The translations under genes and the position numbers were made by a program. This document shows positions 37,631-46,257 of a DNA stretch of 64,000 nucleotides, one piece after another. Source of the DNA: Arthrobacter sp. OAP107 (lineage in GTDB: Bacteria > Actinomycetota > Actinomycetes > Actinomycetales > Micrococcaceae); contig NZ_JBEPOK010000001.1 of NCBI RefSeq assembly GCF_040546765.1, forward strand, positions 3,224,001-3,288,000, given 5' to 3'. The notes beneath the pieces were generated by a model, which was given only the letters and a program-made list of their open reading frames with translations, made no database searches and had not been told where the DNA came from. Position 1 is the first letter of the stretch; each line of letters begins with the position of its first letter.

Positions 37631-38781
37631 CAGTAGCCTCCCATGGCTGTGTCCGCTCCTGTGCGGACAGATAGTGAATCGGTTGACGTTGATTGTGTTG
37701 CTGTTGGCTGGAACCGGCTGGCTTCCTCCGGGAGCAGGTGAAGTCGAAGGTCCCTGCCGAGGTACTGGACCGCGCCGCCGGACGCGGCGTCCCATTCCCA
37801 GCGCTGGGCCGCCGCCAGCGTTCCGATGCCCAGGCCGTTGAGTGCGGGTGTTCCGGAGCCCAGCAGCGTGGGCGCCAGGTAGACGATGAGCTCGTCCACG
37901 AGGCCCTCGGCCAGGAAGGCGCTGAGGATCCTCGATCCGCCCTCCACCATGACGTGCCGGGTCCCGGCCGCGAACAGCATGGCCAAAGCCTCGTGCGGGT
38001 CCCGGGTGGGAAGGTGCAGGACCTTGCCGTCGTCGCCGCGTACCGCGGCATCCTCCGGCACGTCCCGGAGTCCCATGACCGCGCGCAGCGGCTGCTTTCC
38101 GGTGGTTTCGCCGTTGGCGTCGCGGGCCGTCAGGCGGGGGTTGTCCACCAGGACTGTCTGTGTACCCACGAGTATGGCGTCGATCCGGTTCCGGATGCCG
38201 TGGTTGTCTGCCAGGGATTCAGGGCTGGAAATCCACTGGCTGGTTCCGTCCTCGGCCGCGATCCGGCTGTCCAGGGTCTGGGCGATGTGCAGGGTAACGA
38301 ACGGGCGCTTGGCGTCGACGGCCTGGAACCAGCGCCGGTTCAGCTCCAGCGCACGTTCGGCGGCCAGTCCGCTACGCACGCTGACTCCCGCAGACCGCAG
38401 GGTGGCGGCACCCCCCGCGGCGGGATCATGGGGGTCGTCGACGGCGTACACGACGTTCGCTATCCCGGCGTCGATGATGGCCTGGGCGCACGGTCCCGTG
38501 CGGCCCACGTGGTTGCACGGCTCGAGGGTGACCACCATCGTGGACCCGGAAAGGTCGACGCCGGAGCTGATCGCCGCCGCTATCGCGTCGGCTTCGGCGT
38601 GCGCGGTGCCGGCACCGCGGTGGTAACCCGTGGCCAGCTGGCGTCCGTCAGGTCCGACGACGACGGCGCCCACGAGCGGATTGGCGCCCCGGGGCCCCTG
38701 CAGGGCGGCTTCCAGGGCCGTGTCCATGGCAGCTGTTTCAGCGGCGGTGAAGGCCGTTACCGGTGTCTGGGCTGCAGTCAC
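37630..38781 (-). CDS. ribD: Bifunctional pyrimidine deaminase/reductase RibD
   Basis: A 383-residue enzyme: an N-terminal deaminase with the zinc motifs GTAHAEADAI and TLEPCNHVGRTGPC, then a reductase domain with RPFVTLHIAQTLDSRIA and MVEGGSRILSAFL. It does the second and third reactions of riboflavin synthesis. It starts at GTG 38781, overlapping the transporter's stop as GTGA. The longer frame end (ADTAMGGY) overlaps ribE. Confidence 0.96.
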   Translation of the reverse strand: MTAAQTPVTAFTAAETAAMDTALEAALQGPRGANPLVGAVVVGPDGRQLATGYHRGAGTAHAEADAIAAAISSGVDLSGSTMVVTLEPCNHVGRTGPCAQAIIDAGIANVVYAVDDPHDPAAGGAATLRSAGVSVRSGLAAERALELNRRWFQAVDAKRPFVTLHIAQTLDSRIAAEDGTSQWISSPESLADNHGIRNRIDAILVGTQTVLVDNPRLTARDANGETTGKQPLRAVMGLRDVPEDAAVRGDDGKVLHLPTRDPHEALAMLFAAGTRHVMVEGGSRILSAFLAEGLVDELIVYLAPTLLGSGTPALNGLGIGTLAAAQRWEWDAASGGAVQYLGRDLRLHLLPEEASRFQPTATQSTSTDSLSVRTGADTAMGGY

Positions 38782-39506
38782 CTGGTCACCGCCGGGTCCG
38801 GGAAGGCGGTCTCAACCTTGACGGTCGAGGGGTCGGCGACGGTCGTGGGGTGAGCCTGGGCCTGGGTCCGGGACGCCCGCCACCAGACGATGAAGCCGGC
38901 CAGGGTGAAGAAACCGTAGAACAGGTACATGAAGGCGCTGGCGAAGTACCCGGCGCTGAAGAGCAGCGGAACGCCCACCACGTCCACGGCAACCCAGATC
39001 AGCCAGAACTCGGTCCAGCCGCGGGCCATGCCGTAGGTGGCCAGGAGCGAGCCCATGAAGGTCCAGGCGTCGGCCCACACCGGCGGGTAGGAGCCCAGGG
39101 AGTCGAAGAGCGGGGTGAGGGCAGCGGTTCCGGCCACCAGCGCGAGTACCAGCGCCACACGGGTCCTGGCACTGGCCCAGGCGGGGGCGATCGCGGTCGA
39201 GGATCCTGCCGCCCGGCGGCTCTGCTGCCAGCGCTGCCAGCCGTAGACGGCCACGATGATGAACATGACCTGCCGCCCGGCCTGTCCCCACAGCGTGGCG
39301 GGCGTGGCGGAGCCAAAGACGTTGCCCAGAAAGACTGTCAGGAGGAGCAGGTTGCCGGCGATGCCTGCCGGCCATGCCCAGACCTTGCGCCGCATGCCGC
39401 CGAGGGCACTGGCCAGGCCAAAGGTGTTTCCCAGCACTTCGCGGAGAATGAGCACTGATCCGCCCACGGGGATCTGTGCCTCGAAGAGCCAACGCAGGAT
39501 GTCCAT
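38778..39506 (-). CDS. ribM: Riboflavin transporter of the PnuC family (RibM)
   Basis: A 242-residue membrane protein with about seven helices in the PnuC family pattern (WGQAGRQVMFIIVAVYGWQRW, ARGWTEFWLIWVAVDVV, FMYLFYGFFTLAGF). PnuC proteins carry nicotinamide riboside, but the FMN riboswitch directly upstream and the coupled ribD mark this copy as the riboflavin-type RibM/PnuX. It is the first gene after the riboswitch. The transport of riboflavin is inferred from context and from known corynebacterial RibM. Confidence 0.85.
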   Translation of the reverse strand: MDILRWLFEAQIPVGGSVLILREVLGNTFGLASALGGMRRKVWAWPAGIAGNLLLLTVFLGNVFGSATPATLWGQAGRQVMFIIVAVYGWQRWQQSRRAAGSSTAIAPAWASARTRVALVLALVAGTAALTPLFDSLGSYPPVWADAWTFMGSLLATYGMARGWTEFWLIWVAVDVVGVPLLFSAGYFASAFMYLFYGFFTLAGFIVWWRASRTQAQAHPTTVADPSTVKVETAFPDPAVTR

Positions 39507-39602
39507 GCGTGCGTGTCGTTCCTTCCCTCAAGAGCCGAGACTGCTCCGGGGGGATACGACAGCGAAACGCAGCGGCGTTCTGGAACGCCACAAGTACAGC
39601 TG

Positions 39603-39749
39603 TACGTGCTTCTCTCATCCAGACTTTAACTGTCGGTACCGGAATTTCACCAGTTCAACCGTCCGCCGGGCTTCCATAACGGAAACGCCGGCTCGCGGGT
39701 CGCGGACTATCACCGCCGGTTCGGACTTACACCGACCCCGGAGCACGTA
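39603..39749 (-). promoter_or_regulatory. FMN riboswitch (RFN element)
   Basis: On the minus strand the conserved RFN boxes are read in order: GGTCGGTGTAAGTCCGAAC, CCGGCGGTGATAGTCCGCGA, then GTTGAACTGGTGAAATTCCG, and GTCTGGATGAGAGAAGCACG. The outer stem ACGTGCT/AGCACGT closes it. It begins about 140 bases before ribM. Binding of FMN is known to switch off transcription or translation of the genes that follow, here the six-gene ribM-ribH unit. The rest of the 376-base gap holds only a likely promoter. Confidence 0.96.
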
Positions 39750-39882
39750 TTGTGTGTTGCTATTCTGACACAACTTGGCGGGTGCCCAGGCTATTCCCGC
39801 TACAAACCGTCATGCGGCCGTCATGGAGGCCGGCTGCGGCCGCCGTGACGGCGCTCCTGGGGGCAGGACCCTGTTCCCGTGG

Positions 39883-40539
39883 CTAGAGGCTGCCGGCCTT
39901 GCGCAGCCGGTCGATGGCGTCGGCGGGATCCGCGGCCCCGTAAACGGCCGAGCCGGCCACAAAGACATTCGCGCCGGCTTCCGCGGCACGGACGATCGTT
40001 TCCTCGGTGATGCCGCCGTCGACCTGGATGGCCACGTTCACGCCTGACCCTTCGATCGCCGCTCGGGCGCGGCGGATCTTGGGCAGCGTCAGGTCAAGGA
40101 ATGCCTGCCCGCCAAAACCGGGCTCCACCGTCATGATCAGCAGCATGTCCAGCTCGGGAAGCATGTCCAGGTACGGCTCCACCGCCGTAGCGGGACGCAG
40201 CGCCATCCCGGCCTTCGAACCCCGGGACCGCAGCTCACGGGCGAGCTTTACCGGCGCGATAGACGCCTCGGCGTGGAACGTGACGGAAGCAACGCCGGCG
40301 TCCGCGTATCCGGGTGCCCAGCGGTCGGCGTCGGAAATCATGAGGTGGGCGTCCAGCGGAACAGGGCTGACCGCCTGGATCCGCTGGACCACGGGAAGCC
40401 CCAGGGTGAGGTTGGGGACAAAGTGGTTGTCCATCACATCCACATGCACGGAATCGGCGTTCCTGATTTTCTGCAGCTCGGCTTCGAGGTTCACGAAGTC
40501 GGCGGAGAGGATGCTGGGGTTGATGCAGCACTGCGTCAT
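39883..40539 (-). CDS. rpe: Ribulose-phosphate 3-epimerase
   Basis: A 218-residue TIM-barrel enzyme that interconverts ribulose 5-phosphate and xylulose 5-phosphate. Motifs: INPSILSADF, HVDVMDNHFVPNLTLG, PLDAHLMI, IMTVEPGFGGQAF and QVDGGI. It follows rsmB after 55 bases on the same strand, so it is probably cotranscribed with the def-fmt-rsmB group. Length is normal. Confidence 0.96.
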   Translation of the reverse strand: MTQCCINPSILSADFVNLEAELQKIRNADSVHVDVMDNHFVPNLTLGLPVVQRIQAVSPVPLDAHLMISDADRWAPGYADAGVASVTFHAEASIAPVKLARELRSRGSKAGMALRPATAVEPYLDMLPELDMLLIMTVEPGFGGQAFLDLTLPKIRRARAAIEGSGVNVAIQVDGGITEETIVRAAEAGANVFVAGSAVYGAADPADAIDRLRKAGSL

Positions 40540-40594
40540 GCGGGGTCCTTTCGCGGGACGGATTTCCGGGGATACGGGGTCAGTCGGTGGGAAC

Positions 40595-42220
40595 TCAGCG
40601 CTTGCGGCGGATCAGGGCGAGGAACATGGCATCCGTGCTGTGGATGTGCGGCCACAGCTGCGCGGTCTTCTCATGCCCCGCGCCCAGGCCGCGGCCGAGG
40701 CTGACGGAGTCCAGCGCGCTGCCGGCATCCAGGAGTTCCAGGTCGTCCCGCTTCCGCAGCGCGTCACTGACCACCGCGGTGGTCTCGGCCGGGTGTGGCG
40801 AGCACGTCACGTAGGCCACCACGCCGCCGGGCCGGACGGCCGCCAGGGCAGAATTAAGGAGTTCGCGCTGCAGCGGTCCCAGATCGGCAAGATCCTTGGG
40901 CGTGCGGCGCCAGCGGGATTCGGGCCGGCGGCGCAGGGCCCCGAGTCCGCTGCAGGGCACGTCGACGAGCACACGGTCAAAGGCCGCCGGCTGCTCGGAT
41001 CCGAGGTCGCGGCCGTCGCCGGTCCGGACGGTCCAGACGTCTGACGGAACCGCGGACAGTGCCTGGCTGACCAGTTTGGCCCGGTGCGGCGCGGGCTCGT
41101 TGGCCAGCAGTGTGGCTCCGCGTTCGTTTGCCAGTGCGCCCAGCAGGGCTGCCTTGCCGCCCGGTCCGGCGCAGAGATCGAGCCAGGCCTCCCCGGCGTT
41201 TTCTGCGGTACCGCTGTCAGTTCCTGCCTCGAGGCTGGCTGCCGCCAGGGCCCGGGCCACCAGCTGGGAACCAACGTCCTGCACACGTGTAGTGCCGGAC
41301 CGGACGGACTCCAGCCGGCCGAGGTCGCCACCGCTGGACAGCGCGGACCCTTCCACCAGTTCGCCGGGGATGGCACCGTTCTCTAGTGCCTCGTCCAGGC
41401 TTCCCAGCCCGGGGAGCGCCACCAGGTTGACGATGGGGGCTGCGTTGTCCGCTTCCAGGAGGTCGTTGATCTCGCCGACCGGCCGGCCGTGAGCCACGAG
41501 CGACTGCCGGAGTGCACGGACAATCCATTCGGGATGGGCATAGCGGACGGAAGCAACTTTGTTCTCGTCCTGCTCGCCGGCGACCAGCTCGTCCAGCCAC
41601 TCGTCCAGGCTGCGGGCGGTTACCTTGCGGAGCACGGCGTTGATCAATGTGGACGGGCCGGCGCCGATGACTGCACGGGCCAGGCCGACGGTCTGGTCAA
41701 GGGCCGCATGCGCGGGGACGCGCATTGCCAGCAGCTGGTGGACGCCGATGCGCAGGGCATCCAGGACCGCCGGATCCAGCCTGTCCAGGGGCCTGTCCAC
41801 GCAGCGGCCGAGGATGGCGTCGTAGGTGCCCTGGTTGCGCAGCGCGCCGTAGCTGAGTTCGGTGGCGAAACCCGCGTCCCGCCGGTCGAGGCCGTGCTGG
41901 CGGATGCGCGCCGGGAGCACGAGGTTTGCATAGGCGTCTTCGGCAGCAACTGCACGCAGCACTTCAAAGGCCACCAGCCTGGCGGGGTCTGCCCTGCGGG
42001 TGCGCTGCGACGGTGCGTTCCCGGTGAAGTTGCGCTGCGGGCCGCGGTTGCGCTCCCGGCCCTGGGCGTTGCGGCGGCTGGCGCCGCCCCCGCCGCGGCG
42101 CTGGTCGGAGCCGCCCGTACCGGAACCGCCGGCACCTGAACCGCGTTGGTCTCCTGAACCGCGCTGGCCACCGCGGCTTGGCCGCCCCTGTCCGGATCCG
42201 CTTCTGCCGGAGTCACTCAT
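40595..42220 (-). CDS. rsmB: 16S rRNA m5C methyltransferase, NusB domain and SAM methylase
   Basis: A 541-residue protein. The first about 75 residues are a Gly/Ser/Arg-rich flexible tail, then a NusB-like RNA-binding domain (about 80-215), then a Rossmann methylase: LDLCAGPGGKAALL (SAM), VDVPCSGLGALRRRP and the catalytic-cysteine motif VTCSPHPAE. It methylates C967 of 16S rRNA in the family. The ATG overlaps the fmt stop as ATGA. The long low-complexity N-terminus is unusual and may not be translated in full. Confidence 0.9.
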   Translation of the reverse strand: MSDSGRSGSGQGRPSRGGQRGSGDQRGSGAGGSGTGGSDQRRGGGGASRRNAQGRERNRGPQRNFTGNAPSQRTRRADPARLVAFEVLRAVAAEDAYANLVLPARIRQHGLDRRDAGFATELSYGALRNQGTYDAILGRCVDRPLDRLDPAVLDALRIGVHQLLAMRVPAHAALDQTVGLARAVIGAGPSTLINAVLRKVTARSLDEWLDELVAGEQDENKVASVRYAHPEWIVRALRQSLVAHGRPVGEINDLLEADNAAPIVNLVALPGLGSLDEALENGAIPGELVEGSALSSGGDLGRLESVRSGTTRVQDVGSQLVARALAAASLEAGTDSGTAENAGEAWLDLCAGPGGKAALLGALANERGATLLANEPAPHRAKLVSQALSAVPSDVWTVRTGDGRDLGSEQPAAFDRVLVDVPCSGLGALRRRPESRWRRTPKDLADLGPLQRELLNSALAAVRPGGVVAYVTCSPHPAETTAVVSDALRKRDDLELLDAGSALDSVSLGRGLGAGHEKTAQLWPHIHSTDAMFLALIRRKR

Positions 42221-43138
42221 TGGAATACCACGCTTTCGAGGGAAGACTGGCCACGCGCCCAGTCGGCTGCGGCCATCATTTTCTTGCCGGCAGGCTGCAC
42301 GTTGGTGAGTTCGACGGCATGCGAACCGGTGCCCACCACCACGCTCTTGCCGGCCAAAACCAGTTGACCCGGCTGAATGTCGGTCACGTCGGGACGGAGC
42401 CGCACCGGTTCAAGCTTCAGCCGCTGGCCCTCAAGGGTGGTCCAGGCCCCCGGTTCGGGGTGTTACACCGCGTGCGCGTCGGCCGACGGACAGGGCCGGC
42501 TCCGACCAGTCGATGCGGCCGTCGTCGATGGTCAGCTTGGGCGCCAGGCTGACTTCTCCCTGCTGGGGAATCGGCGACGCGGCGCCTGACCCAACGGCGG
42601 ACAGTGTCTGCGCAAGCAGGACGGCGCCGCTGTGGGACAGCCGTTCAAGCAGCGCCCCGGAGGTGTCCTCCGGACCCACGGCTTCGGTCAGCGTGCCGAT
42701 GACGGGACCGGTGTCGAGCCCCTCCTCGAGCTGGAAAGTTACGGCACCGGTGATGTCGTCGCCGGCGATGACGGACCGCTGCACGGGCGCCGCTCCGCGC
42801 CAGGCCGGCAGCAGTGAGAAGTGCAGGTTGATCCAGCCGTGCCGCGGAATGTCCAGGGCCGCCCGGGGCACAAGCCCGCCGTAGGCGACGATCGCCGCTA
42901 CATCGGGACGGGTTTCGGCGATCCGTTCGGTCACGGCGGAGTCCACCCGGGACGCGTGGATGATGTCGATGCCCAGCTCGGCCGCCCGGGCAGCAACGGG
43001 CGACGGCGTGAGGACACGTTTGCGTCCCACCGGCGCATCCGGCCGGGTCAGCACCGCGACGATCTCGAAACCGGCGGCCACCAGCGCATCCAGCGAGGGG
43101 ACAGCTACGGACGGTGTTCCAGCAAAGAGGACCCTCAT
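42217..43138 (-). pseudogene. fmt: Methionyl-tRNA formyltransferase with one-base insertion
   Basis: The first part (from 43138) is a standard Fmt catalytic domain: MRVLFAGTPSVAV, INLHFSLLPAWRGAAP, and IDWSEPAL. At a run of four C (minus; plus 42457-42460) the frame changes: the frame reads GVTPRTGGLDHP and stops, while the normal ending GVTPEPGAWTTLEGQRL continues in the next frame as MRLRPDVTDIQ...DWARGQSSLESVV. Removing one C from the run restores one full protein of about 306 residues. The enzyme formylates initiator Met-tRNA; loss is usually costly, so an error in the assembly is likely. It overlaps def and rsmB. Confidence 0.88.
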
Positions 43139-43734
43139 CCGGCAGCGCCGAAGCTGCCGGATCCGGTTGCCGCGCCAAAGCTGCCGCCGCCAAAGCTGGA
43201 GCCGACGGTCTTGGCACGCTTGGCAGTGGTCTGTTCCGTGATGGAGTCGTAGTTGGCGTTGCGGATCGAACGCAGGGCGGCCTTGCGGTCTTCGCCTTCG
43301 AGCCGGTCGGTGAACAGGATGCCGTCAAGATGGTCGGTTTCGTGCTGGAAGCAGCGGGCAAGCATGCCCTCCGCCTCCACCGAGACGGGGTTGCCGTTCA
43401 TGTCGACCCCGGTCACCCGGGTGCTGCGGTATCGGCGGACCGGGAAGCCCAAGCCCGGAATGGAGAGGCATCCCTCCACCTCATCCGGCTGGAAGTCCTC
43501 GCTGTTTTCCAGCACCGGGTTGACGATGTGGCCTTCGACGCCGCCGATGCGGTACGTGAAGACCCGGAGGCTGACGCCGATCTGGGGTGCGGCCAGGCCT
43601 GCGCCCTCCACGTCCTCCATGGTTTCGGTCATATCGGCAACGAGCCTTGCCAGCTCCGGCCCGAAATCCGTGACAGGGTCGGCAACCGTGCGCAGCACGG
43701 GATCGCCGATGATACGGATATTCAGAATTGCCAT
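43135..43734 (-). CDS. def: Peptide deformylase
   Basis: A 199-residue metalloenzyme that removes the formyl group from new proteins. The three family motifs are seen: GAGLAAPQIG, EGCLSIPG and QHETDHLDG. The end is extended by about 25 Gly/Ser/Phe-rich residues (GSSFGGGSFGAATG). It heads the def-fmt-rsmB group and its stop overlaps the fmt start by four bases. The frameshift in the partner fmt makes this pair worth checking together. Confidence 0.96.
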   Translation of the reverse strand: MAILNIRIIGDPVLRTVADPVTDFGPELARLVADMTETMEDVEGAGLAAPQIGVSLRVFTYRIGGVEGHIVNPVLENSEDFQPDEVEGCLSIPGLGFPVRRYRSTRVTGVDMNGNPVSVEAEGMLARCFQHETDHLDGILFTDRLEGEDRKAALRSIRNANYDSITEQTTAKRAKTVGSSFGGGSFGAATGSGSFGAAG

Positions 43735-43891
43735 GTGCAGTCATTTCCTCACGGTGAACGGGTACGGGATCCAGTCCAGTTTAGTTGCTGCGGCCTGGCC
43801 GGCGCAGATGAGGGCGGGAGCCGGCCGGACCAGCCCCGTCCTCTGGTCCGGCCGGCGTCGAACTGTGGAAGAGCGTCGAACTCCGGAGGAG

Positions 43892-44737
43892 TCAGGAGTA
43901 GACCGGCGGCGCCAACGGCAGCAGCGCGGGTCCGGCACTGACAGTGTCCGCGGACATTTCCCATACCCGGCGCAGGGCACAAAACTTCCACCAGTGGTGC
44001 TTCAGGACTTCGGGATTGGCGCGGACGGGCCGGACTTCGGTTTCACCGATTGCGACGGCGAGCAGCACCGGGCCATCGCCGTGCTGCCATGGCTCCCACT
44101 CCCCTGCCACCGGATCCACCAGGCTTTCCTCCGCCTTCATCCCGGCAACAAGCTGCATGACCACTTTGTCGTCCAGGGGCTTGACCTGGCCGTCGCGCGT
44201 CGTTCCCTTGGTCTTGTAGTCGATGAGGCAGGTGCGGCCGTTGATCTTCGCTACCAGGTCCAGCGTCCCTGCATAGCCCACGGTCTTGTTCCACACGGTG
44301 ATCTCCGGAGCGATCGGCTCCACCCGGAACAGCTCCCACCACTCGTCGAAGCGGGCGGCGAAGGCTTCCTCGCCGTTGGAAGCCAGCGCTTCCCGGGCTT
44401 CCTTCATCTGGTGAGGCCGGCCAAGCACACGCAGCGCCACCTGCTCGCAGTAGTAATGCACCCGGTCCCCGCGCTGCGCGGCCTCGTCCCGGTAGGTTTC
44501 GGCCGCCTTAGCCGCTCGGTTCACCGCCTGCCGCACCCGCGCGGGGCTGCCCAGGATCTCGGGCAGGGAGGGATCCTTGGCCAGGCTGCTGGCGCCCATG
44601 TAGCCGAACCAGCCGTCCAGCCCGTGGGCCTGCTGCCCGATGACGGTGGTAATGGAGGGAACCGTGAACTGCTCCGTGGTGGAGCGGGCATACATGCGGC
44701 CATATTCCGTGGCGTGGGCAAGGAGCGGAGCGGTCAT
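43892..44737 (-). CDS. RecB-like PD-(D/E)XK nuclease family protein
   Basis: A 281-residue protein whose centre carries the PD-(D/E)XK signature: GYAGTLDLVAKINGRTCLID then YKTK (about residues 158-180), preceded by the helix with a conserved Glu. Other parts are a helical N-terminus (RQAVNRAAKAAETYRDEAAQ) and a Trp-rich C-terminus. It resembles the exonuclease-type nucleases found in Cas4/RecB and phage recombination genes. It lies between tRNA-Val and def, with no phage genes nearby. Role unknown; the nuclease motif is convincing. Confidence 0.75.
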   Translation of the reverse strand: MTAPLLAHATEYGRMYARSTTEQFTVPSITTVIGQQAHGLDGWFGYMGASSLAKDPSLPEILGSPARVRQAVNRAAKAAETYRDEAAQRGDRVHYYCEQVALRVLGRPHQMKEAREALASNGEEAFAARFDEWWELFRVEPIAPEITVWNKTVGYAGTLDLVAKINGRTCLIDYKTKGTTRDGQVKPLDDKVVMQLVAGMKAEESLVDPVAGEWEPWQHGDGPVLLAVAIGETEVRPVRANPEVLKHHWWKFCALRRVWEMSADTVSAGPALLPLAPPVYS

Positions 44738-44833
44738 GGTGAGACTCTTTCACGGGGGTCAGACATTGATGCGGAAACAGAAAAGCCCGCCCCTCCCAGT
44801 TTTATCTCCTGGGCTGAACGGACTTTCCATCGG

Positions 44834-44905
44834 TGGGCGATACTGGGTTCGAACCAGTGACCTCTTCGGTGTGAACGAAGCGCGCTACCACTGCGCCAAT
44901 CGCCC
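44834..44905 (-). tRNA. tRNA-Val (CAC)
   Basis: On the minus strand a full cloverleaf: acceptor GGGCGAT/ATCGCCC, T-arm CTGGTTCGAACCCAG, and an anticodon arm CTTCG-TTCACAC-CGAAG giving CAC (valine). It is related in sequence to the Val(GAC) genes on the other strand at 45454 and 45710, but with another anticodon. Confidence 0.92.
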
Positions 44906-45212
44906 CGATGCATTTGAATGCTAGCGGACGTTTGGGGGTAAACGGAAATCGGCGCATAGACCATCGGAAAAGGTCAGTCGGGCGAGGTGCATGAGCAAGG
45001 CCCAAGGCCCGGACGAAAACGGAACCAGCCAGCCCTGCCCTCGGGAACTACACCCCTGTAATTCGAAAATTTCCCTAGAATTCAAGGAAGTACGGCTTCC
45101 CCGGCCATGTGCCCGGCACTCGATTTGGAGTTTCCCGGAACCTCCTATAGAGTTCTTACTCGTTGGAACGCGACGAACTGCCGAATACGGCAAGGAATCA
45201 CGGCTCCGAAAT
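44906..45212. other. Gap before the tRNA cluster, nothing clear seen
   Basis: About 300 bases between tRNA-Val and the first tRNA-Gly. A possible -10 (TAGAAT, 45076-45081) could serve the plus-strand tRNAs, with no good -35. The open frames here are short and unlike proteins. Confidence 0.5.
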
Positions 45213-45285
<73 letters not shown>

Positions 45286-45344
45286 CGCAGGACACTGTCA
45301 TGGCGCGGATCCCGGAAGTTGATTCCAGGAATCGAGGCCTACAC

Positions 45345-45415
45345 GGTGGGTTGGCCGAGAGGCGAGGCAGCGGCCTGCAAAGCCGTATACACGGGTTCGA
45401 ATCCCGTACCCACCT
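45345..45415 (+). tRNA. tRNA-Cys (GCA)
   Basis: Acceptor GGTGGGT/ACCCACC with U at the discriminator, and anticodon arm with loop CTGCAAA gives GCA (cysteine). It is a single copy in the cluster. Confidence 0.9.
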
Positions 45416-45453
45416 CGGTGAAAACCATGGTTTCCGGTGTTTCCGGATGCAAT

Positions 45454-45525
45454 GGGCGATTGGCGCAGCGGTAGCGCGCTTCCCTGACACGGAAGAGGTC
45501 ACTGGTTCGATCCCAGTATCGCCCA
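45454..45525 (+). tRNA. tRNA-Val (GAC), first copy
   Basis: Acceptor GGGCGAT/ATCGCCC, anticodon arm CTTCC-CTGACAC-GGAAG gives GAC. CCA follows directly in the DNA at 45526-45528; the second copy does not have it. Confidence 0.93.
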
Positions 45526-45584
45526 CCAGAGCAAGGCAACTTGCTTGTAGCTGAACGTTTGGCCACCTGGCCAAACTTCAAAAT

Positions 45585-45657
<73 letters not shown>

Positions 45658-45709
45658 CTCTTGATCCTTAGGGATCCGAACCCAGGATACCGCCGGCTTC
45701 ACCGGCTCC

Positions 45710-45781
45710 GGGCGATTGGCGCAGCGGTAGCGCGCTTCCCTGACACGGAAGAGGTCACTGGTTCGATCCCAGTATCGCCCA
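45710..45781 (+). tRNA. tRNA-Val (GAC), second copy
   Basis: Identical to the gene at 45454 apart from the trailing bases. It ends about 9 bases before the terminator of the cluster. Confidence 0.93.
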
Positions 45782-45789
45782 CGAAACAA

Positions 45790-45816
45790 AAGCAGCTCCC
45801 CGGAGCTGCTTTTTTC
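45790..45816 (+). terminator. Intrinsic terminator of the tRNA cluster
   Basis: AGCAGCTCC and GGAGCTGCT form a nine-base stem with CC at the tip, followed by TTTTTT. This is a clear plus-strand terminator right after the last tRNA. Confidence 0.9.
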
Positions 45817-45930
45817 TTGCCCTCATACTGTTTGACAGGACTTGTCAAGAACTCCTTGGCAGGCACCGCCTTCAAGGCTAGGATCGAATGCGGAGGAGCG
45901 AACTGGCTCCGCGATTGAAGGGAGGTGCTC

Positions 45931-46167
45931 GTGGGTTTACTTGACGATCTTAAGGGCAAAGCTCAGGGTCTGATCCGCGGCAACGAGCAGGCCATCAAGG
46001 ACGGCATCAACAAGGCCGGTGATTTTGTCGACTCCAAGACGGGCGGCAAATACACCGGCCAGGTAGATCAGGTCCAGGCTGGCGCTTCCACTCTCGTTGA
46101 CAAAGCCAATGAGAGGCCAACGCAGGGACCGGCGGACAGCGTGCCGCCGGCTGAGAAGGCTCCGTAG
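45931..46167 (+). CDS. MT0933/Rv0909-type small antitoxin-like protein
   Basis: A 78-residue protein from GTG 45931, with GGGAGG at good spacing. It has the signature GLLDDLKGKAQGLIRG and VDSKTGGKYTGQVDQVQAG of the MT0933_antitox family (in Mycobacterium tuberculosis, Rv0909 pairs with the toxin Rv0910). No toxin gene is adjacent; the next gene is the convergent zapE. The protein is helical and charged and also looks like stress proteins of the CsbD type. The family name is secure; an antitoxin role here is doubtful. Confidence 0.75.
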   Translation: MGLLDDLKGKAQGLIRGNEQAIKDGINKAGDFVDSKTGGKYTGQVDQVQAGASTLVDKANERPTQGPADSVPPAEKAP

Positions 46168-46200
46168 CCAGGACTTACCGGGCTTCGCCCCAAAACGTCA

Positions 46201-46242
46201 AAAAGGTGCCGGTCCCGCCGAGAGGCGGCGCCGGCACCTTTC
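46201..46242. terminator. Bidirectional terminator hairpin
   Basis: AAAGGTGCCGG and CCGGCACCTTT form an 11-base stem around an inner GCCG/CGGC region, with A-runs and T-runs on the two sides. It lies between the small plus gene (ending 46167) and the convergent zapE (ending 46258). Confidence 0.85.
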
Positions 46243-46257
46243 GTGTCTCCGGAGAAA

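Noticed and set aside
37650..37671. TGTCCGC/GCGGACA inverted repeat in the end of ribD, which shares GTGCGGACAGA with the trpC-trpB palindrome
   Set aside because: It is inside conserved coding sequence, the stem is short, and the shared 11 bases are likely chance in GC-rich DNA.
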